From a virus, in IMG/VR virus record IMGVR_UViG_3300029258_004662, positions 1-46,927 of that record: a stretch of DNA of 46,927 bases; one strand, given 5' to 3'. The first letter of the stretch is position 1. Every line of letters begins with the position of its first letter. This document shows positions 1 to 8,260 of this stretch, one piece after another. The position numbers and the translations under genes are program-made. The notes beneath the pieces were generated by a model that was not told the DNA's origin, did not search any database, and worked only from the letters and a program-made list of their open reading frames with translations.

Positions 1-125
1 GCATTGCGCGAAAAGCGCAGATTGGGGCGGGAAAAAGGGGTGTCCTTGTCCCAAGTGGCCGGAGCGCGGGGGGGAGACCACGGGGACGGCGGGACCGACG
101 TTTCGCGAAGGGGGGCGCGTAGCCA
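1..125. other. Left-end non-coding region, possible packaging site
   Basis: This is the 125 bases ahead of the small-terminase gene. It holds a short hairpin (TGCGC at 5-9 with GCGCA at 15-19, loop GAAAA), then G-rich sequence and no convincing gene. In lambda-like phages with a GpA-type terminase the cos site lies just upstream of the small-subunit gene, so this is where cos would be expected. No cohesive-end sequence can be recognised by eye. Confidence 0.3.
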
Positions 126-740
126 ATGGCGAAGCGGAAGTCGAGAAATCAGGCAAAGACGATTCGGGAAGTGGTGGAGGGGGTTCAGGGGAACCTGAAT
201 AACCTGACCGTGGCCGAACTGCAATCGGTTCAGCGTTTCCAAGCGCTTCAACGCGAGATGAAGGGGCGGGTCGAGGCCGCGCTCGGCGACAAGTACTCGT
301 ATCGGCGCAACGAGCTGGCGGAGATCTTCGGCGTGGATGAGCGGACGATCAGCCGGTGGTCGAAGAAGGGGAAGCTGCCCCAGTCCGCACGCGGGCGATG
401 GGACATCCGGCTGATCGTGCGTGTCCTGCACGAGCAACTGGAAACGGAGGGGCGGCACGGGACGCCGGACGATCGTCTGAAGACGGTCAAGGCGTTACGC
501 GAGGAGCTGCGCCTGTCGCACGAGAAGCAGCAGGTCATTGACCGCGAGACGTTTGTCCGGGAAGCGTCCGCGAGGCTGACGTCCGCGCGCGATCGCGCGT
601 CGGGCTGGCCCGAGCGGTTTGTCGGCCAGTTTCCGGCCGACCAGCGGGCGAGCGCCCTGGAGCGCATGCGGAACGAGGTGCGGGACTTTTTGCGCATGAT
701 TACGGAGGCGATCCTACAACCGCTGGGAGAGAAGGCGTGA
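126..740 (+). CDS. Terminase small subunit (Nu1-like)
   Basis: The 204-residue protein is the probable DNA-recognition subunit of the packaging motor. Residues about 60-80 form a helix-turn-helix of the Nu1/MerR-like winged type (RNELAEIFGVDERTISRWSK), the segment that binds cos or pac DNA in this family. The C-terminal half is helical and charged, as expected for the part that contacts the large subunit. The ATG is followed directly by a Lys/Arg-rich segment. The stop overlaps the GTG start of the large subunit (GTGA), so the two are translationally coupled. The call rests on the HTH and on the adjacent GpA-type large subunit. The exact family is not certain. Confidence 0.85.
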   Translation: MAKRKSRNQAKTIREVVEGVQGNLNNLTVAELQSVQRFQALQREMKGRVEAALGDKYSYRRNELAEIFGVDERTISRWSKKGKLPQSARGRWDIRLIVRVLHEQLETEGRHGTPDDRLKTVKALREELRLSHEKQQVIDRETFVREASARLTSARDRASGWPERFVGQFPADQRASALERMRNEVRDFLRMITEAILQPLGEKA

Positions 741-2701
741 CGACGATTGCCGAGGACATGATGGCCGACGTCTGGCGGGACCTGGCGGCGTGCATTGAGC
801 CGGTGAAGGCGCCGCATCCGGCGAAGTGGATCGAGGAGAACATTGACCTCCCGAAGAGCGTTTCCCCTTCGCTGCCGGGGCCGGTGCGTCTCATGCCCTA
901 CCAGCGCGGCGTTCTCGACGCCCTCCACGATCCGGAAATCCGGGAAGCCGACCTGGCCTGGGGGACGCAGCTGGGGAAGTCGGCGCTCTGGCAATGGTTC
1001 CTTGGGGCGAACGCCTGCGCGCGCGGCGCGCCGATGATGGTGTGCGGGGCGGACCGCACGAGCATCAAGAACGTCTCGCGTCTGCGCCTGTATCCGACGT
1101 ACCGGAACACGCCGGCGGTGGCCGCGCTGCTTCCCCACAGCAAGCACGACCAGGACACGTTTCTCGTGGACCTGCGCCACACGTGGATTCGGTTCGGCTG
1201 GTCGGGATCGGCGTCGAGTCTCGGCGAGGCGACGGTCGGCGTCCTCGTGCTGACGGAGTTGGACAAGTTCACGAGGGATATTTCCGAGGAAGCGGACTCG
1301 GAGGATTTGGCGCGGAACCGCGTGAAGAATGTTCCGGACCACAAGATCATCGCGGAGTCCACGCCGTCGCGCGAGGACACGTCGCGCATCTGGAAGAACT
1401 GGACGCGGTCGGATCAACGCGAATATCACGTGCCGTGTCCGCACTGCGGCGCGTACCAGGTCCTCGAGTGGGGGACGGCGGAACCGGGGAAGCCGGGGGT
1501 GAAGTGGGAATCGCCGGACGAAAAGAGCAAGGACATCGCGATCGCCGCCGCGCTCGCCCGGGCGACGGTCTACTACGAGTGCGCACACTGCCACCAGGCG
1601 ATTCACGAGGAGCACAAGTGGGGGATGCTCGAAGCGGGCCGGTGGGTCCCGAGGGGGATGACCGTGGACCGCGCGGGGCGGCTGCACGGCAAGTCGCCGC
1701 GGAATCCGCGCGCGGGGTTCCGGCTGAGTTCCCTGTATTCGCCGATCGTGACGTGGGGAGACATGGCCGCGCTCTTCCTCGAGAAGAAGCGCGAGGGGCT
1801 GAGCGGGCTGCAGGACTTCTGGAACTCCTGGCTGGCGCTGCCGTGGCGAGACCGGGGCGAAGCGCCGGAGTGGGAGGTGGTCGGGTCCCGGTTGCGGTTG
1901 GAGACTTTGACGCCTGGCGTCGTGCCGGGCGAGGCGCTTGTGTTGACGGCCGCCATTGACCGTCACGAGCGGCATCAGAACTACGCGGTGCGGGCCTGGG
2001 GAATGGTGGACGCGGCTTGGACGTCGTGGCAGATTGACCACGGGGAGACGGTGAACCTGACCGAGGCGGCGGAGATTGTACTCGAGAGCGCGTACCAGCA
2101 GGCCGGAACGCGGGAGACGATCCAGCCGCGCATGGTCGCGGTGGACTCCGGCTGGAGGCCGGAGGAAACCTACGCGCTTTGTCGCCGTTATCCGGGACGC
2201 GCGGTCGCGGTGAAGGGGCACGACCCGTGGCGGGCCCTCTACACGATAGCGTCGGCGGTGATCAATCCTAGAACGCGGAAGCCGTACCCGGGCGGGCTGG
2301 CGCTCTACCACATTGACGTCGGCCGGGTGAAGCCGGAGATCTACTACAAGCTGAAGGACGGGCCGCGGGCGGGGGAACCGGGGGCGTTCAACCTCTACAA
2401 CGCCGTGGACGAGGATTACCTGCGGCAACTCTGCGGCGAGACGCGGACGACGAAACTGGACAAGCACAACCGCGAGGTGCAGGCGTGGGAGGTGATTGAT
2501 CCGGTGATCGGGAGCCACTACCTCGATTGCGAGGTGTACGCGTGGGTCGCGGCGGAAATCCTGCGGGTGAAGATGGGCCTGGGCCGCAGTGGGCGGACGC
2601 GAGGAGCAAAGGGGACGGACGGACACGGACGGGCCCGGACAGCGGCCGCGAGGGCCGCGAAGAGATCGTGGCGAGGGTTGAGAAACAGGAGACGGAGATG
2701 A
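737..2701 (+). CDS. Terminase large subunit, GpA family
   Basis: The 654-residue ATPase/nuclease cuts concatemeric phage DNA and drives it into the prohead. A Walker A-like motif GTQLGKS lies at residues 76-82 and a hydrophobic Walker B strand (VGVLVLTELDK) near 167-177. A zinc-ribbon-like pair follows (CPHC at 234-237, CAHC at 282-285), which is typical of the GpA family. The C-terminal half contains acidic strands (LTAAIDRH, MVAVDSGW, HYLDCEVYAW) consistent with the RNase H-like nuclease. The extreme C-terminus is low-complexity and Arg-rich. Translation starts at a GTG overlapping the small-subunit stop. The length matches lambda gpA (641 residues), and a lambda-like cos packaging mode is inferred from the family. 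Confidence 0.95.
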   Translation: MTTIAEDMMADVWRDLAACIEPVKAPHPAKWIEENIDLPKSVSPSLPGPVRLMPYQRGVLDALHDPEIREADLAWGTQLGKSALWQWFLGANACARGAPMMVCGADRTSIKNVSRLRLYPTYRNTPAVAALLPHSKHDQDTFLVDLRHTWIRFGWSGSASSLGEATVGVLVLTELDKFTRDISEEADSEDLARNRVKNVPDHKIIAESTPSREDTSRIWKNWTRSDQREYHVPCPHCGAYQVLEWGTAEPGKPGVKWESPDEKSKDIAIAAALARATVYYECAHCHQAIHEEHKWGMLEAGRWVPRGMTVDRAGRLHGKSPRNPRAGFRLSSLYSPIVTWGDMAALFLEKKREGLSGLQDFWNSWLALPWRDRGEAPEWEVVGSRLRLETLTPGVVPGEALVLTAAIDRHERHQNYAVRAWGMVDAAWTSWQIDHGETVNLTEAAEIVLESAYQQAGTRETIQPRMVAVDSGWRPEETYALCRRYPGRAVAVKGHDPWRALYTIASAVINPRTRKPYPGGLALYHIDVGRVKPEIYYKLKDGPRAGEPGAFNLYNAVDEDYLRQLCGETRTTKLDKHNREVQAWEVIDPVIGSHYLDCEVYAWVAAEILRVKMGLGRSGRTRGAKGTDGHGRARTAAARAAKRSWRGLRNRRRR

Positions 2702-2823
2702 TCGAGTTGCCGGCATGGGTTGTCATCGCAGCGGTTCTTGTGGGCGCTTGGGGATGGACGCCGATCATCGGGCGCTTCGTTTTCAGGTTGATGAAGCTTC
2801 GCCTCGGAGAATCGACAAAATGA
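2698..2823 (+). CDS. Small single-pass membrane protein
   Basis: This 41-residue ORF starts at an ATG overlapping the terminase stop (ATGA) and is preceded by AGGAG at about 2688. Residues 6-30 form one hydrophobic membrane helix (AWVVIAAVLVGAWGWTPIIG), followed by a basic tail. It overlaps the next small membrane gene by four bases, so the two probably work or at least are expressed together. No family was recognised. Small membrane proteins in phages can be holin-like or envelope-targeting, but nothing here decides this. Confidence 0.6.
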   Translation: MIELPAWVVIAAVLVGAWGWTPIIGRFVFRLMKLRLGESTK

Positions 2824-2999
2824 ACGATCATTGGACGTTTTATCTTTTGCTGGTGGTTCTGATCGCCGGTGCTCTTGGTTGGGCCATATTCCGTTGCCGA
2901 CACGATTACGAAAGACTTGGTTTCCGGTCTGACGCCAGCGGAACGTACACGATTTATCGGTGCAAAGAGTGCGGTCATGTGAAGTACGACTATCACTAA
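2820..2999 (+). CDS. Small membrane protein with C-terminal Cys pair
   Basis: The 59-residue protein has one N-terminal membrane helix (residues about 5-23), then a soluble part ending in a CxxC knuckle (YRCKECGHVKYDYH) with an earlier Cys in FRCRHDY, resembling a half zinc ribbon. The ATG overlaps the stop of the preceding membrane ORF. Base composition is clearly more A/T-rich than the terminase gene (for example around 2830-2860), which suggests a late insertion into the packaging module. Function unknown. Confidence 0.6.
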   Translation: MNDHWTFYLLLVVLIAGALGWAIFRCRHDYERLGFRSDASGTYTIYRCKECGHVKYDYH

Positions 3000-3019
3000 T
3001 TCTCGAAAGGATGACGGTC

Positions 3020-3403
3020 ATGAATTATTCGCGAAATGATGTCGTAAAGTTGATCAACAGAATCGCCTCCCGGGAAATACCCTGCGCGGACCAGGAGGAG
3101 ATTATCAAACTTGGGCAGGATTGGCTGGAATTAGACGGCCGATCATCGCCCGCCGGAGAAGTCTTGGCAACGGCCAAAGAGAATGGGTTCGTGGCATTTT
3201 ATCTTGGCGAAGCGCTGGGGCTTGTCACGGGCGCGCAGAAGGCGGTTGAGGGTGAATTCGACTGCACCGGCTTTTCGCCTCTCTCGCGAGCCTACGACAT
3301 TCTGAGCGAGGCAATAAAATCGCTCCGGGCGGCGGAGCAAGCGTTGCTGAAGGTGGATAAGGACCTGGGACCGACACGGACCTACACAGACGGCGTACAG
3401 TGA
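3020..3403 (+). CDS. Hypothetical helical protein
   Basis: The 127-residue, mostly helical and soluble protein has no motif that I recognise. The ATG at 3020 is preferred over the one at 3011 because GAAAGG at 3005-3010 lies at good spacing from it. The first part is mixed-charge (NYSRNDVVKLINRIASRE) and the second half is rich in alanine and leucine helices. It belongs to the lower-GC block of small genes at 2698-3403 inserted behind the terminase. Function unknown. Confidence 0.65.
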   Translation: MNYSRNDVVKLINRIASREIPCADQEEIIKLGQDWLELDGRSSPAGEVLATAKENGFVAFYLGEALGLVTGAQKAVEGEFDCTGFSPLSRAYDILSEAIKSLRAAEQALLKVDKDLGPTRTYTDGVQ

Positions 3404-3422
3404 GAACTCGGAGAGGACGACG

Positions 3423-4619
3423 ATGATCATGGAATTGAAACGGCCGGTTTACGTGCTGCTGCCGATGACGAGCGGGGGGTATCTGATGCAGGAGGAATGC
3501 TGCTGGGGGTCGAATTCGCACGCGACGCCGTCTCTGGCTCTGCACGTTGCGGCGGAGTACTTACGACAGGGGCGGGCGGTGCGGTTTCTGCCGGTGGACC
3601 CGGCGCGGCTGCCTCCGGAGCTCGACGGGGCTTGCGACGCGGCGATGATCTTCACATGGGCCTTGGCGCCGGCGCTGCACAATCTGATCGGAGCGATTCG
3701 GCATCGAGTCGGGAGCCTGGCGCTGATCGCGAATCCGGAGAGATCGTACAAGGCACTGAACGAGTCGGACATGGTCCGGCGGTTGCGCGCCGAAGGGACG
3801 CCGCTGCAAGTGTCTGCCGGCGTCTTCCGTACGCAGGCGCCGCTGCCGCTGCACCTGCTGCGCGATCGGATCGTGTTCCCCTCGTTTTCCCGCGTGCTGT
3901 ACCAGGTCTCGACGGGGTGTCCGTACCGGTGCCCGTACTGCGTCTGGGCGAGTCCGTTCGAGGTGAGGGACGCGGCGCTGTGCGCGCGGGAGATTTCGCA
4001 ACTCTATGACACCTACTGCCACGGCCTATCGCTCGGCGACGGCGAGGAGGTGCAGGTTCTGACGAACGCGATCACGGGCCGGTCGGACTGGCTCGCGACA
4101 TTCTGCGCCGGGTTGCCGGCGGGGATGACGTGGATAAGCGACGTGAATGTCCGCGACGCCACGCTGGAGGACCTGGAGTTGGCGGCGCGGTCCGGACTGA
4201 CGCGCGTGTGTCTCGGCATCGAATTCCTGACCGATGCGATGCTGAAGAAGCTGAACAAGGGGCACACGGTTGAGCGAGCCTTCCAGGTGATGGTGCAGTT
4301 GGAGATGCTCGGCATTGGCTACCGGTTCAGCCTGCGTTCGGGCGTGGGCGAGACGCCGGCGGATCTGAAGGAACTGCTCGTCAATCTGAAGGCGATGGCG
4401 GATGCGAAGCCGGGGCCGCTGCGGCCCGGAAGTGTCTATTGCGGGCCGATGGTGGAGTGGCCGGGGTATCCGTGGCTGACGAGACGCTACGACGCGTCCG
4501 AACTGGTGAACCTGAACACGGAGAAATATCCCCGCCTGGCGTTGCGACTGAGCGACGAGGTCAAGGCGGGCTGGCGAGACGTGATCGCGTTTTGCAAGGC
4601 GCAAGGGTGGGCGTACTGA
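3423..4619 (+). CDS. Radical SAM protein with B12-binding-like N-terminus
   Basis: The 398-residue enzyme carries the radical SAM cluster motif CPYRCPYC (Cys166, Cys170, Cys173), which binds a [4Fe-4S] cluster and cleaves S-adenosylmethionine. Downstream segments fit the TIM-barrel (TWISDVNVRDATLEDLELAARSG in two parts, then GIEFLTDAMLKKLNKGH), as in B12-type radical SAM proteins. The first about 130 residues look like the Rossmann-type B12-binding domain (SLALHVAAEYLRQGRAV) but lack a clear DxHxxG cobalamin motif. The start ATG is preceded by GAGAGGA. The substrate is unknown. Its position between terminase and portal genes is unusual and suggests virion or DNA modification, or a moron. Confidence 0.88.
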   Translation: MIMELKRPVYVLLPMTSGGYLMQEECCWGSNSHATPSLALHVAAEYLRQGRAVRFLPVDPARLPPELDGACDAAMIFTWALAPALHNLIGAIRHRVGSLALIANPERSYKALNESDMVRRLRAEGTPLQVSAGVFRTQAPLPLHLLRDRIVFPSFSRVLYQVSTGCPYRCPYCVWASPFEVRDAALCAREISQLYDTYCHGLSLGDGEEVQVLTNAITGRSDWLATFCAGLPAGMTWISDVNVRDATLEDLELAARSGLTRVCLGIEFLTDAMLKKLNKGHTVERAFQVMVQLEMLGIGYRFSLRSGVGETPADLKELLVNLKAMADAKPGPLRPGSVYCGPMVEWPGYPWLTRRYDASELVNLNTEKYPRLALRLSDEVKAGWRDVIAFCKAQGWAY

Positions 4620-4664
4620 GAGGCGAGACGTGAGAGACCGGACAGTCACAGAAAGGAGAGCAGG

Positions 4665-5015
4665 GTGAGCAAGAAGCGACACGCGAGGAGCCGGAAGCCG
4701 GAAGCGAAAGAACACGGCCCGGCGGAAGAGCACGTGCCGGCGCGCGGCGGCACGGAACGGTGGCCGGGCAAATGTCCGAAGTGCGGCGAAGCCGTCGAGT
4801 GCTACTGCCGCACCAGCAGCGCGAGCCGAGGCGTCCGGGTGAAGTACTGGCGGTGCGTCGGGCGCTGCGGCTTTCGGACCACGAGCGAGGAGCAGATTCG
4901 CGGCCCTCGTCCGCGTCCCGCGACGCCGGAGGAACCCCGCCCGGAGCCGGAGCCGGAGGAGAAAGTTCCGGAGGATTTTACCGCCGCGGGGGTAAAATCC
5001 GAGGACGGCGCTTGA
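4665..5015 (+). CDS. Zinc-ribbon protein
   Basis: The 116-residue protein starts at a GTG following AAAGGAGAGCAGG. Residues about 36-70 form a four-Cys zinc ribbon (CPKCGEAVECYC, then WRCVGRCGFRT), flanked by low-complexity ends: Lys/Arg/Glu-rich at the front and Pro/Glu-rich at the back. Near the 3' end the gene carries a 10-bp perfect inverted repeat (4973-4982 with 4991-5000). The stop codon overlaps a TTGACA promoter element. Probably nucleic-acid binding or structural; no family recognised. Confidence 0.7.
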   Translation: MSKKRHARSRKPEAKEHGPAEEHVPARGGTERWPGKCPKCGEAVECYCRTSSASRGVRVKYWRCVGRCGFRTTSEEQIRGPRPRPATPEEPRPEPEPEEKVPEDFTAAGVKSEDGA

Positions 5016-5039
5016 CACTGCGGAGTCGTCGGTTAGATT
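5012..5039 (+). promoter_or_regulatory. Candidate promoter before the head operon
   Basis: A perfect -35 TTGACA (5012-5017) is followed after 16 bases by TAGATT (5034-5039, four of six matches to TATAAT). Transcription would begin near 5046 and meet a strong intrinsic terminator ending at 5132. The unit would therefore make an RNA of about 85 bases unless read-through occurs into the gpW/portal genes. Confidence 0.45.
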
Positions 5040-5090
5040 TCAGGCGGAATCGGCGGGGCTGATCACCGCGCCGAATAAGCAACGAAACTG

Positions 5091-5132
5091 AGAGCGGCTG
5101 TGTGGAGCCACACCTCCCACAGCCGCTCTTTT
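5091..5132 (+). terminator. Intrinsic terminator or attenuator before gpW
   Basis: A perfect 12-bp stem (AGAGCGGCTGTG at 5091-5102 with CACAGCCGCTCT at 5118-5129) is followed by a T run (TTT plus C). A small nested hairpin sits in the loop. It ends only 20 bases before the gpW start, so it probably tunes read-through into the head operon rather than ending a gene block. Confidence 0.75.
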
Positions 5133-5151
5133 CGTTGGCACGGAGACCGGC

Positions 5152-5361
5152 ATGGCCTGGACGGCGGACGACATCACGGCGGTCGAGACGGCGATTCTCG
5201 CGCGGATTGCGGGCGGGGCCGTGGACAGCTACAGCGTTCAGGGGCGGAACCTCAAGTACATGAGCCTGGCGGACCTTCGCGAATTGCGCGCGGAGATGAA
5301 GCGCGAGGTCAACGCGACCACGGCGAAGCGGGTAACGAAGGCCTCATTCAGGTACTCCTGA
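5152..5361 (+). CDS. Head-tail joining protein, gpW family
   Basis: The 69-residue protein closes the portal and joins head and tail in lambda-like phages. Its start (MAWTADDITAVETAILARIA) and the following G-G, YSVQGRN, MSLADLRELRAEM pattern fit the gpW fold of two helices and a beta hairpin. The length (lambda gpW is 68) and its place directly before the portal gene also match, as lambda W lies between terminase A and portal B. The stop overlaps the portal ATG (TGATG), so the two are coupled. Confidence 0.88.
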   Translation: MAWTADDITAVETAILARIAGGAVDSYSVQGRNLKYMSLADLRELRAEMKREVNATTAKRVTKASFRYS

Positions 5362-6896
5362 TGGTCAGACCGATCGAGACGAAGAAGGCGCGGCTGGCGA
5401 AGAACGACAAGCGCACTCGGCTTGCGCGCGCGATGGACGCGGCGATCAAGGACCTGTTTCCGGGCTGGGGGGTAAAGCGGGCCGAGTCGCGGGCCAGGCT
5501 GAAGCTGTGGTCGGCCTACGAGAATGCGCGGACGACACGGCTGAACAAGAGCCGCACGTCGCGGGGCGGGACGGCCGACCGGCACATGACGGCGACGACG
5601 CTTTACAACTTGCGCGAGGCGTGCCGGGACCTCGACCGGAACAACACGCTGGCGAAGGGCATTCTCTCGACGGACGTGGACAACGCGATCGGGCAGGGTC
5701 ACAAGCCGCAGGCGATGTCGGACGACGAGCAGTGGAACGAGGAGGCCGAAACCTGGTTCAACGAGCGCTGGGCGACGGATTTGGCGGACGTGACGGGCCG
5801 GATGAACTTCCTGCAGATGCAGCGCGTGGCCTATCGTTCGATGCGCCGGGACGGCGACATCGGATTCGCGTTGCTGAACGGCGGGCTGAGCGCGGTCGAG
5901 GCCGACTGCATTGCGTCGCCCAAGGACAAGCAGGAGGCGCCGGTCATCAACGGGGTCGAGGTGAACAAGCTGGGGCGGCCGGTCGCGTACTACGTGGCCG
6001 ACGAGCACCCGACGAGCTCCTACGTGAGCTCGGCGACGCGGATTGCGGCGAAGGACTTCATTCACGTCGCGATGATCGACCGGTTCACGCAGACGCGCGG
6101 CCGGCCGGTGATGACGCCGGTGATTGACGACCTGGACCGGCTGGACGACACGGTCGAGGCGGTCGTCATCGCGCACCAGATGGCGGCGTGTTTCGGACTC
6201 GCGCGGAAGTTCCAGGAGGGGTACGGCGAGCCGACGGGCACGACGGAGGAGAACCCGCACACCGGCGACGACGAACTGGTGAACGAGTACGAGCCGGGGA
6301 TGGAGGTCTGGCTGCAGCAGGGGGAGGACCTTGTCCAGATCAAGCCGGAGCACCCCGGGCAGCAGTTCGACACGGTCATCAACACGCTGGCGCGTTTCTG
6401 CGGGCGGCACATGGGGTTCCCGCTCGAGCTGGTGATGCTGAACTTCTCGCAGAGCAACTTCAGCAACACGCGCGCGGCGCTGCTCCAGGCGTTCCGGACG
6501 TGGGAGTGCATTCAAGGATTCTGGGGCGGGGGGTTTCTCCCGCGCGTCTGGCGTTACGCCGTCTCCTGGGGAATGAAGCACGGCGAACTGCGGCCGCTCG
6601 CGCCGGAGAGGCGGCCCTGGCGGCACAAGTGGATCGGCCCGGGCTGGGTGTGGGTGGACAAGCTGAAGGACCTCCAGGCCGACATCCTCGCGCTGCACGA
6701 GGACATGACGACGCTCGACCGGCTGTGCGCGAAGTACGACGGGGGCGACCGCGAGACGATCCGCCGCCAGCGGCTGCGGGAGTTGAAGGCGCAACGCGAG
6801 CTGGACCCCCACCGCGCGGCGGCCTCGAAGATGCAGTCGGCGCCGACGGTGATGGAAACGGAGCCGGCCGGGAAGGAGAACGGCGATGCTGAGTAA
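5361..6896 (+). CDS. Portal protein, lambda gpB type
   Basis: The 511-residue protein should form the dodecameric ring through which DNA enters and leaves the capsid. Family features are a basic N-terminus, the segment RDLDRNNTLAKGILSTDVDN, a middle part with DGDIGFALLNG and EADCIASP, the stretch FIHVAMIDRFTQTRGRPVMT, and the late motif FSQSNFSNTRAALLQAFRTW, which is characteristic of lambda-type portals. The ATG at 5361 is chosen because it overlaps the gpW stop. The C-terminus overlaps the protease gene by 11 bases. Confidence 0.95.
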   Translation: MVRPIETKKARLAKNDKRTRLARAMDAAIKDLFPGWGVKRAESRARLKLWSAYENARTTRLNKSRTSRGGTADRHMTATTLYNLREACRDLDRNNTLAKGILSTDVDNAIGQGHKPQAMSDDEQWNEEAETWFNERWATDLADVTGRMNFLQMQRVAYRSMRRDGDIGFALLNGGLSAVEADCIASPKDKQEAPVINGVEVNKLGRPVAYYVADEHPTSSYVSSATRIAAKDFIHVAMIDRFTQTRGRPVMTPVIDDLDRLDDTVEAVVIAHQMAACFGLARKFQEGYGEPTGTTEENPHTGDDELVNEYEPGMEVWLQQGEDLVQIKPEHPGQQFDTVINTLARFCGRHMGFPLELVMLNFSQSNFSNTRAALLQAFRTWECIQGFWGGGFLPRVWRYAVSWGMKHGELRPLAPERRPWRHKWIGPGWVWVDKLKDLQADILALHEDMTTLDRLCAKYDGGDRETIRRQRLRELKAQRELDPHRAAASKMQSAPTVMETEPAGKENGDAE

Positions 6897-7743
6897 TCCG
6901 ACGGGGCTGGCGCACTACATCACGGGCCGCGACTGGTTCATCGAGCGGCGGCGGTTGGAGTCCATCGCGCGCGTACTGGCGGGGATCACGGAACTTCCGG
7001 AGCGTCCGAAGGCCGAGACGCCGGGAACGGAGCGAGCGGACCGGAAGAAACCCTACCAGGTCGCCGGCGCGACGGCGGTGATTTCGATCGAGGGCATCAT
7101 CACGCCGGACGCGTGGTTCTACCGCTGGTTCGGGATCGCGGCGACGGACCCGTGGGAGGCGAACGCGGCGATCCGCGAGGCCCTCGACGACCGGGACATC
7201 GAGAACCTGCTGCTCGTGATCGACAGCCCGGGCGGGCACTCGACGGGCATCAAGGAACTGTCGGATGTCGTTTACGCCGGACGGTCCAGGAAGCCGGTTC
7301 ACGCGCACGCGACGGACATGGCCGACAGCGCGGCGTACTGGGTCGGCGCGCAGGCGACGGAGTTTTCCGCGAATGCGATCGCGAAGGTCGGCTGCATCGG
7401 GGTTTTCAGCGTCCTGTACGACATGAGCAAGGCGGCCGAGGACGCGGGGATTCGGGTGATCGTGGTGCGGTCGGGCCCGTACAAGGGGACGGGGGTCCCC
7501 GGCGCTCCGATCAGCGACAAGGAAGTCGAGCCGTACCAGGAGATCGTGGACGACATGACGTCGGCGTTCGTCGCCGACGTGGCGCGCGGGCGCGTGGCGA
7601 ACGTTGCGGCGGTCCGCGCCTTGGCGACGGGGCGCGACTGGCTCGCGCCGAGGGCGGTCGGCCTCGGGCTGATTGACCGCGTTTCAACCTACGACGCGGC
7701 GCTGGAACGCGTCGCGTCCGTTTCAGGAGAAGGAGTTCTGTGA
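6886..7743 (+). CDS. Prohead protease, S49 (SppA/lambda gpC-like)
   Basis: The 285-residue serine peptidase probably removes scaffold during capsid maturation. The S49 signature is visible: IDSPGGHSTGI near residues 112-122, catalytic Ser148 in ADSAAYW, and the general base Lys200 in GPYKGTG. The C-terminal half contains the usual GRVANV and LIDRV segments. It follows the portal gene and precedes a scaffold-like gene, as in lambda, where C and Nu3 overlap. Here protease and scaffold are separate, linked by an ATGA-type overlap at 7743. Confidence 0.93.
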   Translation: MLSNPTGLAHYITGRDWFIERRRLESIARVLAGITELPERPKAETPGTERADRKKPYQVAGATAVISIEGIITPDAWFYRWFGIAATDPWEANAAIREALDDRDIENLLLVIDSPGGHSTGIKELSDVVYAGRSRKPVHAHATDMADSAAYWVGAQATEFSANAIAKVGCIGVFSVLYDMSKAAEDAGIRVIVVRSGPYKGTGVPGAPISDKEVEPYQEIVDDMTSAFVADVARGRVANVAAVRALATGRDWLAPRAVGLGLIDRVSTYDAALERVASVSGEGVL

Positions 7744-8255
7744 TGCCGAAGGACGAGAGCATTTACGACATGAGCGCCGAGGTGTTCGCGGAGAAGCATC
7801 CCGAGGACGTCAAGGCGTGGAAGGCGGAGGCGGCCGAGAAGGCGGAGGCGGCCGCGCAGGACGCCGAGCGGCAGCGGTTCGCCGCGCTCGAGAAGGCGTT
7901 CCCGAACCATCTGGCGTTCGCCGCCGAGCAGTTCAAGGCCGGCTCGACCGTCGAGCAGGCGAAGGTCTCGTTCGCCGCCGTCCTCGAGAAGGAGCTGGAG
8001 GCGGAACGGAAGGCGCGCGCGGCGGCCGAGGAGAAGGCGGCCGCGGCGGAGAAGGCCCCGAAGTTCCGCGCGTCGGACGAGGAGCCGAAGGACGGCGACG
8101 GGAAAGACGGCGCCGGCGGCGCCGGCCCGAAGACCTTCATGGAGGCCGTCGAGGCTTACAAGAAGGCGCATCCGGACAAGTCCGCCCGCGACTCGGTCCG
8201 CCAGTGCGCGATCGACCACGCGGAGCTTTACGAGAAACACCGGAAGGGGGAATAG
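7743..8255 (+). CDS. Scaffold-like coiled-coil protein
   Basis: The 170-residue protein is highly charged and rich in Ala, Glu and Lys. A long coiled coil spans residues about 25-105 (many AEKAEAAAQDAE-type heptads), followed by a Gly/Asp/Lys-rich linker and a compact C-terminal helix pair (FMEAVEAYKKAHP, then DSVRQCAIDHAELYEKH). Composition and position between the S49 protease and the capsid genes point to an assembly scaffold. The C-terminal part resembles the segment often found at the end of S49 phage protease fusions. The start ATG overlaps the protease stop. Confidence 0.7.
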   Translation: MPKDESIYDMSAEVFAEKHPEDVKAWKAEAAEKAEAAAQDAERQRFAALEKAFPNHLAFAAEQFKAGSTVEQAKVSFAAVLEKELEAERKARAAAEEKAAAAEKAPKFRASDEEPKDGDGKDGAGGAGPKTFMEAVEAYKKAHPDKSARDSVRQCAIDHAELYEKHRKGE

Positions 8256-8260
8256 GCGCG

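Noticed and set aside
248-2716. 822-residue open frame on the minus strand opposite the terminase genes
   Set aside because: Arg/Pro-rich shadow of the terminase coding strand; no start signal, no family, typical of GC-rich DNA.
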